A stretch of DNA of 64,000 nt, from NCBI GenBank assembly GCA_951812925.1, contig OX638371.1:3100001-3164000 (forward strand), in the 5' to 3' direction. This stretch comes from Calliopum simillimum (lineage: Eukaryota; Arthropoda; Insecta; Diptera; Lauxaniidae). Positions 1 to 11,896 of this stretch are shown here, piece by piece (positions within the stretch are counted from its first letter, which is position 1; the number at the start of each line of letters is the position of its first letter). The notes under the pieces were generated by a model. The model did no database searches. It was not told the origin of the DNA and saw nothing but the letters and a program-made list of their open reading frames with translations. The translations under genes were made by a program, and so were the position numbers.

Positions 1-31
1 CGAATGTGTGTCTTTGAATTTCTTTGTTATA

Positions 32-290
32 AAACATAATTTTACGTCTTCTATTAGAAGCAGCAAACTGATCAAAACATAATTTTATGCCTTCAATTGG
101 AAGGCGCAATCTGAACAGAACACCATTTTATGCCTTCGATTGGAAAGCACAATCTGAACAGAACATCATATTATGCCTTCGATTTAAAGGTGCGATTTGA
201 ACAGAACATCATTTTATGCCTTCGATTGGAAGGAGTAATCTGAATAGAACATAATTTTATACCTTTGATTGGAAAAATTATGAAATGAAA
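32..290. repeat. 43-bp minisatellite, about 6 copies
   Basis: The word ATGCCTTC or a close variant recurs at 44, 87, 130, 173, 216 and 259, an exact 43-base spacing. Each unit reads roughly AACATMATTTTATGCCTTC followed by a purine-rich half. Copies differ by a few substitutions with no indels. The array may continue to the left of the window. Confidence 0.9.
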
Positions 291-1150
291 ATAGAAATAC
301 GAACGCAGTCGGTTACTGAAATAAGCCCGGAATCAAACGAAAACATTGTGTACATCGTTTATGAGCTTCTTAATCAATCCGAAAAGAAATAGTTAGTTTT
401 TCAATACTTTTCGGAACATCCAACGATTACTCCACTTCTGAAGGTGATCGTTTTACTTTCTGCTGGGAAGAAATTCGAAAAAATTTGTAAAAAAGTTAAG
501 AACTTGAAAGTCAAAGAATACTAAAGAAACGAATACCATGAATATACTTTCATATGTTTGCCATAATTGTGCCATATATGTTAATCATAAAGGACAAGAG
601 TTAAATGTTCATATTGGCTACTGATAATTTTTCTCTAGTCCCGCGTCGAACTATTTAATTTCTTTAAACAGCACTACTTACTCACTTAGCTTGACAAGTT
701 TGTCGCTTACTCATTCCTGTAAATTGTTTTGGTTTTAACATCGAACCACGCGACTATTCATCCCGCTGCTATTCATTTAACAGTATGTACGAGTATTGCT
801 CAGTGGAACATATGTAATTAACATGTTGCTGTTAGTAAAATCTTTGTGAGCGAAAGCTCTGTCTGTTAAGATTAATGTTATATCAATTGTTGGTCTGTTG
901 TTTAAAGCAGGACAGCAGAGAGAACTTTAAAAGTGGATGAAAAGATAAAAGCAAATCCTTATACTCTTGAATTTTACAAGGACCTACAAGTAAAATGTTG
1001 TGTAGTTTCTTTTTGTTAATGAAAATATTATGTTTGCATGAAATTTGTTAATAAGAAACACATCCAATTTACATTATTTTACTGAACTTACTGTTTAGTG
1101 CAACTAAGAGGATAAATATTGGTATTTTATGTTAGTTTCACTCCAAGCAA
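291..1150. other. No gene recognised
   Basis: AT-rich sequence with no long reading frame, no recognisable protein similarity and no clear repeat structure. Probably intergenic or intronic. Confidence 0.5.
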
Positions 1151-1335
1151 AGGCAGAGATCATCATTAGTGTTAAGGCGAAGCCGGTGTTGGATGTCTGA
1201 CGGGTTTAAACCTGAGCAGCGGCCGCATGCCGCCCACTTACCCCTACTTTTATGTAAAATTACTGTTGTTGTAGTAGTAGTAAATTTGTTGTTGTTCTAG
1301 TAGTTTTTGTTGTTGTTGTTGTTTTTTTCTCTGGA
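1151..1335. repeat. GC-rich patch and (GTT/AGT)n microsatellite
   Basis: A short GC-rich patch near 1170-1240, including GCGGCCGCATGCCGCC, runs into a GTTGTTGTAGTAGTAG-type trinucleotide tract. GC-rich sequence ending in a simple repeat in AT-rich DNA resembles the 3' end of a dispersed element, but I cannot assign a family. Confidence 0.4.
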
Positions 1336-1423
1336 ATTGTTGTTATTCGAAGTACCTAATTTCAAGAAAATTGATTTGGTCCATTTTTTTTAAATGAAAA
1401 GCTTTTCTTTAGCCGATGGGGCA

Positions 1424-1805
1424 TTTAAATAGCCTATAATTAGCCTATAATTATTGAATACTTTCTTTAGTACAAAATGTTTTTTTTTTTTCGAAATCGC
1501 TCTGCTAGCTTAAACTTAACCTAGCAGAATCTTTTTTTTTTTTTTTTTAAATAGGAATTGGGAATTTAAATAGCCTATAATTATTGACTACTTACTTTAG
1601 TTCAATATACGTCCCGTATGTGTTTTCTCGAAATAGCTCTGCTGGCTTAAACTTAAGCTAGCAGAGCTACCTTTTTTTTTTTTTAAATGAGGAGCCTAAA
1701 ATTTGGCGTTTGGGCCCAAAATTAGCCTATTATTAGCCTATAATTCTGGCATATTTTTTTTTTAGTTCTGCTATTTTCGCTCTGCTAGCTTAATGTACCT
1801 TATTA
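1424..1805. repeat. Degenerate tandem repeat with self-complementary units
   Basis: About three degenerate units carry the words AATAGCCTATAATTA and CTCTGCTAGCTTAA. The second unit contains a near-perfect hairpin with 16-base arms at 1635-1650 and 1653-1668 and a 2-base loop (one mismatch). The first has a similar but weaker hairpin at about 1500-1527. Poly-T runs separate the units. Confidence 0.7.
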
Positions 1806-2515
1806 ATTCATAGTTTTAGTAACAAATTATGAAAGCACAATCTATTTCCTTTTATTTGATATGTAATTTGTACCGGATTTCTTTTATTAGCACATTTTTT
1901 ATGGGATCACAAAAAATATACCGCAGATATTTTAATGAAAATTAGCTAGACCGATAAAACCGAAAATTTGCCATATCTCAAAAATCATCAATCGAATTTA
2001 AAACTTTTGCAGCACAATTTCGACGATGATTAAAATACCTTTCATATGACACAAATAAAATCCATCAAGGGGTTCCAAACTCATATCGGTTTTCATAAAG
2101 CTATATCCCTATTTTCCGATGGCTATACCTCGGTTTGTTTCGAGTATTTCGAAAAATGGAACTAAGAAAAGTTGTTCAGAATAGCCCGAGGAATCTTACA
2201 TTTTCCGGTGTTCTATCGATTTCCGCCCACTCTTTGTAAATCTTGTCATTAAATCCTACCCGTTTTCACCGGCCGGAAAATATTTATTTTTGATAGTAAA
2301 TATGCGGGAAAATAAAAGTTGTTTTCCCTTTTCTTCTTAATATTTGTCTTCCATTTACTTTTTTTTTATGACACTAACAGCCCGCTTCTGTGATTTCTTG
2401 ATAAAATTTTTGTGAAGTTATTTTATCAAGATTTTTAAACGGTCAAGTTGGCTAAATTTGAATTGTATACGTTTTTATAATAATAAAATCTGGAAAGTTA
2501 ATTTTCAACAGACGG

Positions 2516-2563
2516 CTTAGCTCAGATAGTAACTAGCAACGCAGTGGTCGTAGGTTCAATTCT
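2516..2563 (+). repeat. tRNA-like segment (A and B box)
   Basis: An A-box-like word, CTTAGCTCAGATAG (2516-2529), is followed by a B-box-like GGTTCAATTCT at 2553-2563, normal tRNA spacing, then a T-rich tract from 2581. No complete cloverleaf with acceptor pairing is evident, so this is a tRNA-derived relic, not a tRNA gene. It lies inside the left arm of the inverted-repeat element. Confidence 0.55.
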
Positions 2564-2915
2564 CCAGCGATGTTGAAAATTTTTTTCTTGTTTTATCATG
2601 TTATTTCTTTTTTCTTGTTTTTTTCCTTGTTTTTTTTTAAATTTTTTTCTTCTTCAGAAACTATATCCCTGCAAATTTCACCTTATTAATGCTGTTCTAC
2701 CGCATGCACGGAGCATTATACAGATGACTGGCAAGTTGCAGTTATTTCCGAAACATTTCTGATAAGATCCATGTCCTAAAATATGAACGGACAATGGTAA
2801 CGACATTTTCTGAAAGTCATGCGGCTTTAAAGCATCCATAAGACTACGGCACAAGGTTGCAGGAAGTCGAAAATTTTGTATGAACTCCTTTTGTGACAAG
2901 GAACATTGATCGGTA

Positions 2916-3803
2916 GGGTAAGAAAGGGAAATATGGACTACGTGGGTAATATGGACCACACGGTTATTTCCCACTGCATACATATGATTTACCGTTATTC
3001 ATGTTCAAACTTAACGCTAATACCTAAAGCTTATAATGGGGCGATTTCAGCATTCGGTGAAGTCGCATGTTTCTGTAAAGTTGATTTTTCTAAAAAAAAG
3101 ATCAGTGATAATTTTTTTCTAGTGAGTATATTTCATTATTTCACTTTAAAGACATCGCGTTTTTAAATAAATGGTTAATTATATAAAGTCAATGAATACC
3201 ATTTATAATTTATTAGCACAAATAAGTTGATTAACCAAAAGAGTTTTTGATAAAAAAACCATTTATTTTACCAACACGTGCTGTGGGTAATATGGACCAC
3301 CAAAGAAAAAAGCCTCAAAAACAAATGTATTTACCATTTTTTCAGATGGGGAATCTAATTGCAGTTTTCATGACGAGTCTGATGGTCATTATATGTAATT
3401 CGTTAACTACAAAAGAAAAAAAAGATAAAAAATGCATATAATGTAACACCCTTTATTCAGAAGATCGACGTGGCGAATTTTGGGTTGAATGTGTAATCTG
3501 ACGTTCTTAGAGTCATGAAAAATGTGCCAAATGTGGAAGTGACATTCTTATATGCAACTTCTGTTCCAAATGGACTATATGGTCCATATTACACTACCTA
3601 CACTTTTTTCTTTTTCATTTTGAGTATTTTCAGTTTTTTAATTTTTTTTCTTTATTCTGATGAGATATTTATCTAAAAGTGAATCAGAATGAAGGTAAAT
3701 TGTTTACTTTACTGAATGACATAAAATTAATTGTTTTGTTTTATGTATTTTGGGTTTTATTTAAAAAAGAAAGATGGGTGGTCCATATTTCCCTCCCTTA
3801 CCC
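2916..3803. mobile_element. Pogo-like TIR transposon relic (element P1)
   Basis: Terminal inverted repeats of about 26 bases begin GGGTAAG on both sides and end in TATGGACYAC. The element is flanked by TA at 2914-2915 and 3804-3805, the Tc1/mariner/pogo target duplication. The motif TATGGACCAC (either strand, one base variable) occurs at 2932, 2950, 3291, 3579 and 3778, that is at both tips and inside. A stop-interrupted PHD-finger relic at 3433-3564 supports the pogo/Tigger group, where transposases in insects often carry such a finger (family knowledge). At 888 bases it is a decayed, non-autonomous copy. It sits within the inverted-repeat element 2380-4212. Confidence 0.75.
3433..3564 (+). 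pseudogene. PHD-finger relic of a pogo/Tigger-type transposase
   Basis: Reading the plus strand in the frame of base 3433 gives a C-x2-C, a YSEDRRGEFWVEC block, an SHEKC block with C-x2-C spacing and a final C-x2-C (codons at 3553 and 3562). This is the Cys4-His-Cys3 pattern of a PHD finger with the conserved aromatic neighbourhood. Three in-frame stops interrupt it: TAA between the first two Cys, TGA where the fourth Cys is expected, and TAG where the conserved Trp before His is expected. The last two are single-base changes from Cys and Trp codons. The region upstream in the same frame is Lys-rich, a plausible linker. I infer the C-terminal end of an ancient transposase; homology was not searched. 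Confidence 0.6.
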
Positions 3804-4017
3804 TATTAACGCGAAGGAATCGCATTTGATATCTTGTTATTTTGTTTGTTTTCAGGGTTTTTTTCTTCGTCGTGTATCAAAATTGCAAACATCTACAGTT
3901 CTTCCATTTGTGCAGTTGTTAATCCAAATAAAAAAATGAAAATATAAAAATAAAATAATTTGTCGAAGCGCAAAAGCCGTATTGAATATTTGTCAATAAA
4001 ATTTTCAAGTCCGCTGT

Positions 4018-4075
4018 GAAATTGAACCTACGACCTCTGCGTTGCTAGTTAACGATCCTACTATATGAACTAAGC
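4018..4075 (-). repeat. tRNA-like segment (A and B box)
   Basis: On the minus strand this reads an A-box-like CTTAGTTCATATAG and a B-box-like GGTTCAATTTC (4018-4028). It is the mirror copy of the segment at 2516-2563 and lies in the right arm of the same inverted-repeat element. The two copies point towards each other. Confidence 0.5.
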
Positions 4076-4212
4076 GCTCTTTTGAAAATAAAATTTCTTA
4101 ATTTCATTATTATAAAAACGTATACAATTCAAATTTAGCCAACTTGATCGTTTAAAAATCTTGATAAAATTACTTGACAAAAATTTTATCAAGAAATCAC
4201 AGAATCAGGCTG

Positions 4213-6823
4213 TAAATGCCAATTGTCAAATTTAAAAAGTGCTACTTGGCTGAAAATAGTCAAAATCGTTAGCCCTGCTGAGGTTTATACCTACTCAGTC
4301 TTAAAATAAATCTCGGAAGAAAAAGCTCTATTTTTGTATGGTAAATCATGTGATTTACGCCTAGATTTGAGTTAATTCTCAAAACTGCCTTAAACGGAAA
4401 CGTAGCATAAGACCAAGTTCCATTACTTCTTTCAAATGCTATAGAATTTTTATCTAATCTGAAATACGACAAATTCTGACTGATTCTGCATTAAGTAAAC
4501 AGCTGATTTGTTTGTTTACTGATTTTTTTGACAGCACCTGCTCATCGCCCTAACTCCAAACAGTGCACTTTCTTTTTATTCCCGTCTTAAAAAGAAAAAA
4601 AATTCATTTGGTTCATATTTTAACTCACTTTTGTTGTGCTTTCAACTAATTTATATTTTTTCAATGAAGTGACATTTATAAGTTGACTTCAAAATTGACA
4701 ATCAGAAGTTATCTTTGTCAAATTGCTACAATCGATAACCATTATCGACAGCAATATCATATTGAAATAGCCCAATTCAGTACTAATCCACGTTGATTTC
4801 ATGCATTAGTGTTAAAGCCGATGCGTATTGAGATGGGGATAATGCACAAGTAAATTTGTATTAACACTGCTAGTGCGGATTAACGCTGCCATTTGTCTAT
4901 GCTATAAATCGAATGTATTTTTTGTGTTGCTTTCAGTGGTTTTAACAATGTGGGTTCCAGAAAGTATGATAAGTAAATCAACTTCATTTAAAATGAAATC
5001 AAAGTCGAATTATTGTATAAATGAACCATTACAGTCCAAGGCATAAGAAAATCTCTTGCTTGCATGCCATTTTTGTAACCCAAAATTAATTTCAAATTTC
5101 ATTCAAAATTTCCTATTGGGGTTTTCTAACAACAAAACTAACAATTTTGTTGCATACCTCTAGGCACTGCATAATTTAATATTTTTCGTTATTAATTAAC
5201 TATAAATCTTTTTCATACGAAAATCAACTATGCTAAAATTAAATTTGCATTAATGTCCGTCTACACTATGCGCAGCTTTACATTCTCATCAATATCAGCA
5301 GCAGCAACCCTTGCTAATGACTTTTGCACACTTGGTAACTAAAACTTTAAGATTTTGGCAACGAAAGGCAGCGTATTTTTTCAATCCCCATTTAAATTTG
5401 CATAATTGTAAGTCGTGCCTCCTTTGCCGCCACGTCGGGAGATAGATAGAAGCGACGTAAATCCTTTATGCTAAATTAAATTTCACATGACGTAAGCTCT
5501 AAAGTGGCTTTCAATATTTAATTTAAATGTAGACTTTCTGTCTGTTTTTCATTTATTGCAAAAATCATTTAATTTGCTGTCTCATTGTCATGCCAGTTTT
5601 CTGTCACTTTCACTTCCGTCTTCATTATTTTTCATTTTCTTTTTTTCGTCATTAGTTCAGTTTTCAGCAGGCGGTTTCCATTTTTCATTTCAGTTATGTT
5701 GATTTAAAAATTTCATGGCTTTTGTGCAAAATCATGTCATCTCTTCTTGGTCGTAGTCATAGTCGTTGTAGTTTCTTTGCAAATGTCATTTCCTCTCGAA
5801 TTCAAATGACATTTTCTTGCTTTTGTTGTACTTGTTGTAATTGTTTTAAATATTTTATGGGCTGTGAGTTTGCTGGTGTTAATGATGGCATCAGCAGCAG
5901 TCAGCTATGTGTAGGAAATGTACATTTTTTTGCGTTTTTCAAAGATTTGGTTGTATTATAGAGGTTTTTGAACTGGCTTTAGTTGCATAATAAAATTTAA
6001 TAATTGGGTTTTGTAATAATTTTGAACTTAGAGTGGAGTATGCAAGGGTTAAACTTATTAGCAATTGCTTAATTAAAAAGAAAAAACAAAGCATAAATTT
6101 TACAGCTCTACAAAAAATTATTTTCATACTTTTTTTTTCTCACAAACCATTGCATACCTTTGTGAGCACAAACATATATGAACATTTGTTACTGTAATAA
6201 AACGCACACATATCAATAACACACGCACAGAGAGGAGTCACACAAGCAATATGACCTTATGAGTTCATGTAAAATCAGCGATTCAACGCAATCAACATGG
6301 CAGTCAACCTAACCTATCTAACCTACGAGTAAACATAACCTAAAAATGCAATTTCCAGCAAAAAAAAAGAATAGAAGGTCAAAACAACAGAGAAAAAACA
6401 AAAATGAGGGAAAAAGAAAAAAGTTCAATCCAATATGATGCCTAACTCAGCCTTTGTGTGCTGGCACAAACAACAAATCATCGTGCGCTATGCATGGAAA
6501 TGTCGCCACTGCTGTTAACCACTGGTTGCTATTGCTGTTGCGTCAAGTTGCTTGCTGCTGCTTCATGTTGCTTCCGTTTGTTCATCTGCAGTTGCAGCAA
6601 CAGATTGAAATTGATAGTTATAGTTGGTTTGTGACTTGCGAGCCGCAGTTTATCATCAACCTGATATTGTGACCTATTTTTTCTATGCTATCTTTCACTA
6701 TTTTGTCGAAAACACTTAATTGTTGAAGAATTGGTTTAGTTCCTTTAAATTAATTCCAAAGTTTTTCAATTGTTTTCCAGTTCGAAATTTGATGTCTAAT
6801 TAAGTATGTAGATGGGAGAGCTC
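4213..6823. other. No gene recognised
   Basis: AT-rich sequence with short open frames of no recognisable similarity. CTAACC-type words occur near 6308-6345. The interval is otherwise featureless to the eye. Confidence 0.45.
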
Positions 6824-6985
6824 CTTTTAGCAAATCTAAGCTTAGTTGTTTTCTAACACGTCAGGCTTCTAAGATATCCTGCTTCGAAATACAGAAATCG
6901 TAACTTCGAGTCATTTTTGAAGTTATATACATATATCACACTTACTATAAATGGCGTAATTAATACCTGCCAACAGCATTTACAT
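6824..6985. repeat. Dispersed repeat family C, copy 1
   Basis: AAATCTAAGCTTAGTTGTT and the following 50-60 bases resemble 62038-62110 (shared CACGTCNGG, TNCTGAG/TCTAAG and TGCTTC words). The end word AAATGGCGTAATTAATACC at about 6950 is nearly the reverse complement of a word near 62320. I read this as two diverged copies of a palindromic-ended element of unknown class. Confidence 0.4.
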
Positions 6986-7401
6986 AACTTTACCTTTCAA
7001 ATTTTCTAATTATCTATATTAATAAATTAGATAATACTACATAGATAATAATATCTAATGAAGTTCATGGCTATCCAACGCATTTGGCTTAAATACATTT
7101 CATTTTATCCCGGAAGTGTGTGATTACAGAAAATCCTGACGTGATAGGAAAAAACCAAGTTCAGATTCGGCGGTCTATCACTTCTATAATCAGCAGAAAA
7201 GTTTAAGAAGGGAAAAAAGAGCTGCAAATTTGAAGGCCTGTATTTTTTTTTAGAAAATATTGGCATTGATTTGCATACGTAAAAAAAATCCAAAGGAAAA
7301 AGGTCATAAAATTTTAACAACATTGAAGTCAAAAAATGTTTCGAAAGTTCGGAAACTCTAAAATTTATTCAAAAGTCGGAGCTTGCAGTAGGAAATTCTT
7401 T

Positions 7402-7463
7402 GAGTTTGTAGGCAAGCGGGGGAAATCTAAAAACAAATTTTCCCTCCACTTGCCCACAAACTC
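7402..7463. repeat. Imperfect hairpin
   Basis: The arm starting GAGTTTGTAGGCAAGCG at 7402 pairs with the arm ending CTTGCCCACAAACTC at 7463, separated by about 10 bases. The G-run/C-run pairing extends the stem to roughly 24 bases with a few mismatches. Confidence 0.6.
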
Positions 7464-7843
7464 AACGAAGTTGTTTGAAAAATTTTCTAGTATAAACTGC
7501 CACAAAAGACAACAAATATGAAAAAAATTTTAAAAACCATGAAAAATGTGAAAAAAGACATAGTACTAGCCCGAAACTAGTGAAAATTGGATGCAGTGGG
7601 GACCAGTTTGAAATCAGTTTGTAGTTTGTAGGGGCAAATGCTTAAATTTGAATCATAACGAAAACAAAATACAATTTTCGTTTTTGCTTTGAAATAATTT
7701 GTGTTTTGTGTCACTTGAATTGTGTGTCAAAATAAATTATGAAAAAAAATGAAATTAATGAATTCAGTTTTGTTAATGTCGTTATTTAATTTATTTTAAG
7801 AAAATATAAACTCAAATCAAAAAAAAAAAAAAGAAGAAATATT

Positions 7844-8569
7844 ACTACACAGAGAAAACAACATTGTCAAAAGTGGCAGAAAAGTGGTTATTTTAACAAC
7901 GTTGCGACCCAAATTTTGAGCATGGCTCGTTTGTAGTAGTTTTAACAACGCGCGTTGCTAAATGAGTTTCAACTACATTTGTGAGTGATTTAACAACATG
8001 CGTTTCTAAATAAAATACAAAAAAAAAAATATTTATTTTTTATTATTTTTTTAATTCTTATTTTTTCTTGTCAACAACAATGAAACATCAAATTTTTTAT
8101 TTTTTTTTCAATTTTTGGCTTTAAATAAATATGTTTTGTTTGGTTTTGTGGAGATTTGAACCTGAAACCTGTCGTGTGATAGATGCGGACGTTAACGAAC
8201 TCAGCCACTGCCATCATTATTGTGAGGCTGACGGAAAGTCTATTTGTTTTGATATGAGCTTCTACCACGTTTGTGAGTGTTTTGACTACGTTTCGTTGCT
8301 GATTTAGATTTAGCTACGTTTCGTGTTGTTTTGACCACGTTTCGTTGCTGATTTGGATTTAACAACGCTTGGCAACCAACGTTGCTAAATAAGTTTCAAC
8401 TACGTTCGTGAGTGATTTAGCAACGCACCATACAAATATGATATTAAAGCGTTGTTAAATCCAAATCAGCAACGAAACATAGTTAAAACACTCACAAACG
8501 TGGTAGAAACTCATTTAACAACGCAAGTTATGCTTTTTTTCTTCGCTCTGTGTATGGGCTGACTACACA
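7844..8569. mobile_element. TIR element inserted into repeat A, with tRNA-like segment
   Basis: The short inverted ends TACACAGAG (7846) and CTCTGTGTA (8554) enclose internal repeats of TTTAACAACG, GTTGCTAAATGAGTTTCAAC and their reverse complements in both orientations. Compared with the uninterrupted copy of repeat A at 23228-23757, the extra DNA is bracketed by ACTACACA at 7844-7851 and 8562-8569, a possible 8-base target duplication. CAGAG ends and an 8-base duplication would fit the hAT superfamily, but the right end has extra bases beyond CTCTG, so the class is uncertain. It is non-coding. Confidence 0.65.
8151..8212 (-). repeat. tRNA-like segment (A and B box)
   Basis: The minus strand reads TGGCTGAGTTCGTTAACG (A-box-like) and, about 40 bases on, GGTTCAAATCTC (B-box-like, 8151-8162). 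The A-box half is very similar to the minus-strand segment at 12781-12839 inside a different element, which suggests common descent. A full cloverleaf is not evident. Confidence 0.55.
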
Positions 8570-8800
8570 CGAAACCATTGGTTGAAGATTAGTTGTTAAA
8601 AGACTACTTCACACCACGACTAGCCCTGGACTGGTGTAAGCGTAATGCAAAATGGGACAGTTGATATTTTGTACACACAAAAAAGAACAGTTGCTTGTAT
8701 GCAAAAAGGAGTGAAGGCGGACTAGTACTGATTGGTAGAGGACTAGTCAATGAACTACAGTTGAACTAGTCCGTTTGCCTGCAGGGACACTTAAAAACCG

Positions 8801-11800
8801 TTGATGAAAGATACTGGATTTGTTTAGATTTTAATGACCAGTGATCAAAATTGGATACTAGCTTTGTATACATTTCTAAACGGTCCCGAATTCCATTCTT
8901 CCAACCTCTTGTCTAAATGAAGCAAAACAACTCAGAAATAATTTTACAATTGTTGGAAAATTCTTTTGAAGTTAGCAAGAAACTTTTATATCGGAAGTAA
9001 GTGGTATATTAGAAGAAGTACCATACCTACTCACAGCACAATTGTTGTGGTAACTTTAACGCGTCTGCTGTACAACTAAGCAAAAAAACACATTAAAATC
9101 ACTTAAACAACTTGCAAAGATTACGGCAAAACTGTATGACCAACCCAAAGCATAAGAGTATGCGTAGCTGGTGTTGATTTTAGTGAAGATGACGATGAAG
9201 ACTGCAAAGGAAATATCCGATAGACAAGAGAATAGATCATTTATCATTTCCATGCCCACGAATAAATTAAATTATCTTACTCGTAACAAGAGCTGCCCTA
9301 TGTTACTTCATCACTCACATTCCTTTGGACGACAAAGTTTTGAGTTTCACTATGCACGCTGCCAAGCGTAGGTCAGCCAAAGTTTTTTTTCTTTATGAAT
9401 TTAAAAGTAAAAATCAAAGAACTGATGGATTCGAATGGGCGAATTTTTTTCCAATGAAAATGGCGTACGTTTCATTTGTTGATTTTTAGATCATTCGCAC
9501 TTGCTTGTTTAAAGCGATTTAGTTAGTTTATGCTTAGTTATGAAGAAACCAAGTTAGTTTGCCATATGAAGGTGACCTTTAACCTTGAATAACTTTTTAT
9601 GCGAACACGATTTCACTATGAACTTTGCACAGTTTATTTTTCATGCATAAAAATAGAATTTTTCGGTAAAAAAATTTTATTTGGATTTTTTTCCAAAAGA
9701 ATCTGAACCATTTTTTTTAATTTCTAATTAAAGTCGCCTTTTTGAATTCCGAAGTTTACTATAAAATGGCCATCGTTTATTCGAAAGCTCTTAAGTAGAC
9801 GAACATTTTGAGACCTTAAGCGTATTTTTTCCTTGGTTCTACTTCTGGAGCAGGTGTCCTGGTTGGCATTTACTTCTCCATACCTGCCACGCCTCCTTCT
9901 TTGCGTCACAAACGGAAAGGCAAAGTGAATATACGCTGAGTGTAGAGTATAACAACGAGTTAGTGATGGAAATGGTTAAAGATGTAAGAATACTAAGGAT
10001 AGATGGTACATAGTAATAGCGCTAAACTTTTAAATAAACAAAATGCTCATGTCCTTTAATAAAATATTTAAAAAATGAGTTCTCCACTCCGCAATGTAAC
10101 AAAAAAAAGCAAGCAATCTCATAAAAAGCAGCGAATATTTGTTTAAAGCAAATAAATACCAAACAAAAAGAGAGATAAAAAAATTAAAGAGAAAAGAAAA
10201 GCCGTAAAAAATTAGTGTAAATTGAGAACCATACCAATTGGTTAAAGACCAAGACTGCTGAAATGTAGAGAGAAAACTTCAAAAAAGTGCGTTAAAATGT
10301 TAGTGAAAGTCATCTAGATTGATTAAATCAATTGTGGGCAATTTTTCTAATGGTTTTCTAAAAGAAGTAAACGAAATGTAAGAGAAAAAAAAAAGATTTC
10401 AGCAAAAACTACATACAATTTTACTCCTCAGAAATGTTATTGCAGTGATTTGATTTTTTCTTTAAAACACTTTGCTTATTTCGTTTATGCTTTTTCATTT
10501 TCTTTCTTTCTTCATCAACAACTGTGCTACAAATTACGCAAATTACTTTTTATCGCTGTCGAATTTTTGTTTTCTATTTTGTTTTATTCTTTTTATTTTT
10601 CTGCAGCATAACTTTAGGCGCTGTAGCTAAATCAAGCATAACAATTACATGAAATGTGAGTACGCATAATAGGGGGAAGCAAATGTGAGTGAAATGTACT
10701 AGGTGTGGTGGTGGCATATTCATAGTCAGTAAGGGTCGGATTTAGCAGTGTGCTCAGTCAAAAGGCTCGGCAGTTAAATTTTTTATTTGATGCAAAGGTT
10801 TAAAAATTCGTTTGTTTTAGAAGTTTCTTTTTATACAGAAAATTATTTTCATTTAACATACTTATTAGTCCTCATTTAGAAGACCTAAGAATATTTTCAT
10901 TGTGAATACTTTCGCCTTAAAATATGCAACAGCAACTTTAAATCCGGCCCTGACAGTTGTGTATAAAAACTATGCCCAGAAAAGGTTCATTTAATGCTAA
11001 ATCAAAACAAAAGCGAAAAAAATAAAAATATAAATTTTGTTAAGAAAGTGGAGTACGAAATAAAACACAGCTACTGATTGAATTTTTGTTACTGCTTTTC
11101 CGCCCTCAGGTGGCTTGCGGCGGAATTTAAATGTGCGGACATTTTTGTGCTTATTTGAGTGTTTTTTTTTTTGGTAAAGGGTTTTTTGTTTCGCTTAGGC
11201 CGATGTTAGCGTGAAAATTGCTGTGGCAACGCAGAAAAGTGGAAATATCAAAATGCCGCAACTTGGTGATTAAAATTTTATTAAAAGAAAATAAAATTTA
11301 AATGCCTTTTGAGTATATATAATTTATTAAAAAGAAAAATGATTTATATGGCTTATGAAAAAAGCAAAATTTGCCAACAAACTTCAGACGACGGCAATTG
11401 TTGTGTTCACAAACTTTCTTGGTAATTTAATTGCTTACTTAGTTTTGCTTATAAAAGTTGAGTTTCAGTAATAAAGCAACAAGAGCAACAACAAATAAAT
11501 CAAAAAATAATAACGTTGGCTAAATCAAAGTTAACAGCACCGTGGCGTTATGGTCAACACAAACAATAAAATAAAATATCAACCCTGCGAAAGCCACACT
11601 AAAAAGGGTTACTACGCAAATGACAAACTGTCTCAAAAACTTCCGCACAACTTTTGAATTAATGAATTCATTATTAAAAGCTGTTTAAATGCTGTCAAAA
11701 CTTTGTAAAGCAAAGCATAAGAATGAAAATAAAAATCAAAATAAATAAATTTTCAAATTCTGGTCACTTTAATGTCTTAAAATTGCTGAGCATAAATTTT

Positions 11801-11896
11801 CTGAAAACTTTTTGAACCACAAATATTTAATTGGCTGGGGGAAGGCTTAGATGAATTTACGCAGTATCAAATCATTGGTGATAGTAACTATAAGTT
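8801..11896. other. No gene recognised (inside duplication)
   Basis: About 3.1 kb of AT-rich sequence with only short open frames and no recognisable protein similarity. A TATAAAAG word followed by TCAGTA occurs at 11450-11470, but the spacing (about 17 bases) is too short for a standard core promoter. All of this is repeated in the right copy. Confidence 0.5.

Larger units (their letters stand above)
2380..4212. mobile_element. Inverted-repeat element with tRNA-like arms
   Basis: Two arms of about 210-230 bases, 2380-2590 and 3985-4212, are reverse complements with scattered differences. Both run from an ACAGCC...TTCTGTGATTTC end through a GATAAAATTTTTGT block and a TAAATTTGAATTGTATACG block into a tRNA-like segment. 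The arms enclose about 1.4 kb, of which 888 bases are a separate TA-flanked transposon (2916-3803) that appears to have inserted into this element. I see no coding capacity of its own. It could be a foldback transposon or two tRNA-derived SINE-like copies in opposite orientation. Exact outer ends are uncertain by about 10 bases. Confidence 0.65.
7553..8800 (+). repeat. Dispersed repeat family A, copy 1 (interrupted)
   Basis: Two blocks, about 7553-7843 and 8570-8800, match a continuous inverted copy at 23228-23757 at roughly three-quarters identity by eye. Shared words include GAACAGTTGCTTGTATGCAA, AAGCGTAATGCA, GGACTAGTACTG and TTTGCCTGCAGGG. Here the repeat is interrupted by a 0.7-kb TIR element (7844-8569). 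No coding capacity is visible. Confidence 0.75.

Noticed and set aside
2514..2575. Genuine tRNA gene
   Set aside because: A and B boxes are present but no complete acceptor stem or cloverleaf. The segment lies in a repeated inverted arm. The same reasoning applies to the other tRNA-like segments.
6308..6345. CCTAACCTATCTAACC words resembling insect telomere repeat
   Set aside because: Too short and irregular, and higher flies lack the TTAGG telomere. Such words also occur at non-LTR 3' ends.
11450..11470. Core promoter (TATAAAAG then TCAGTA)
   Set aside because: The spacing of about 17 bases is too short, and no gene lies downstream.
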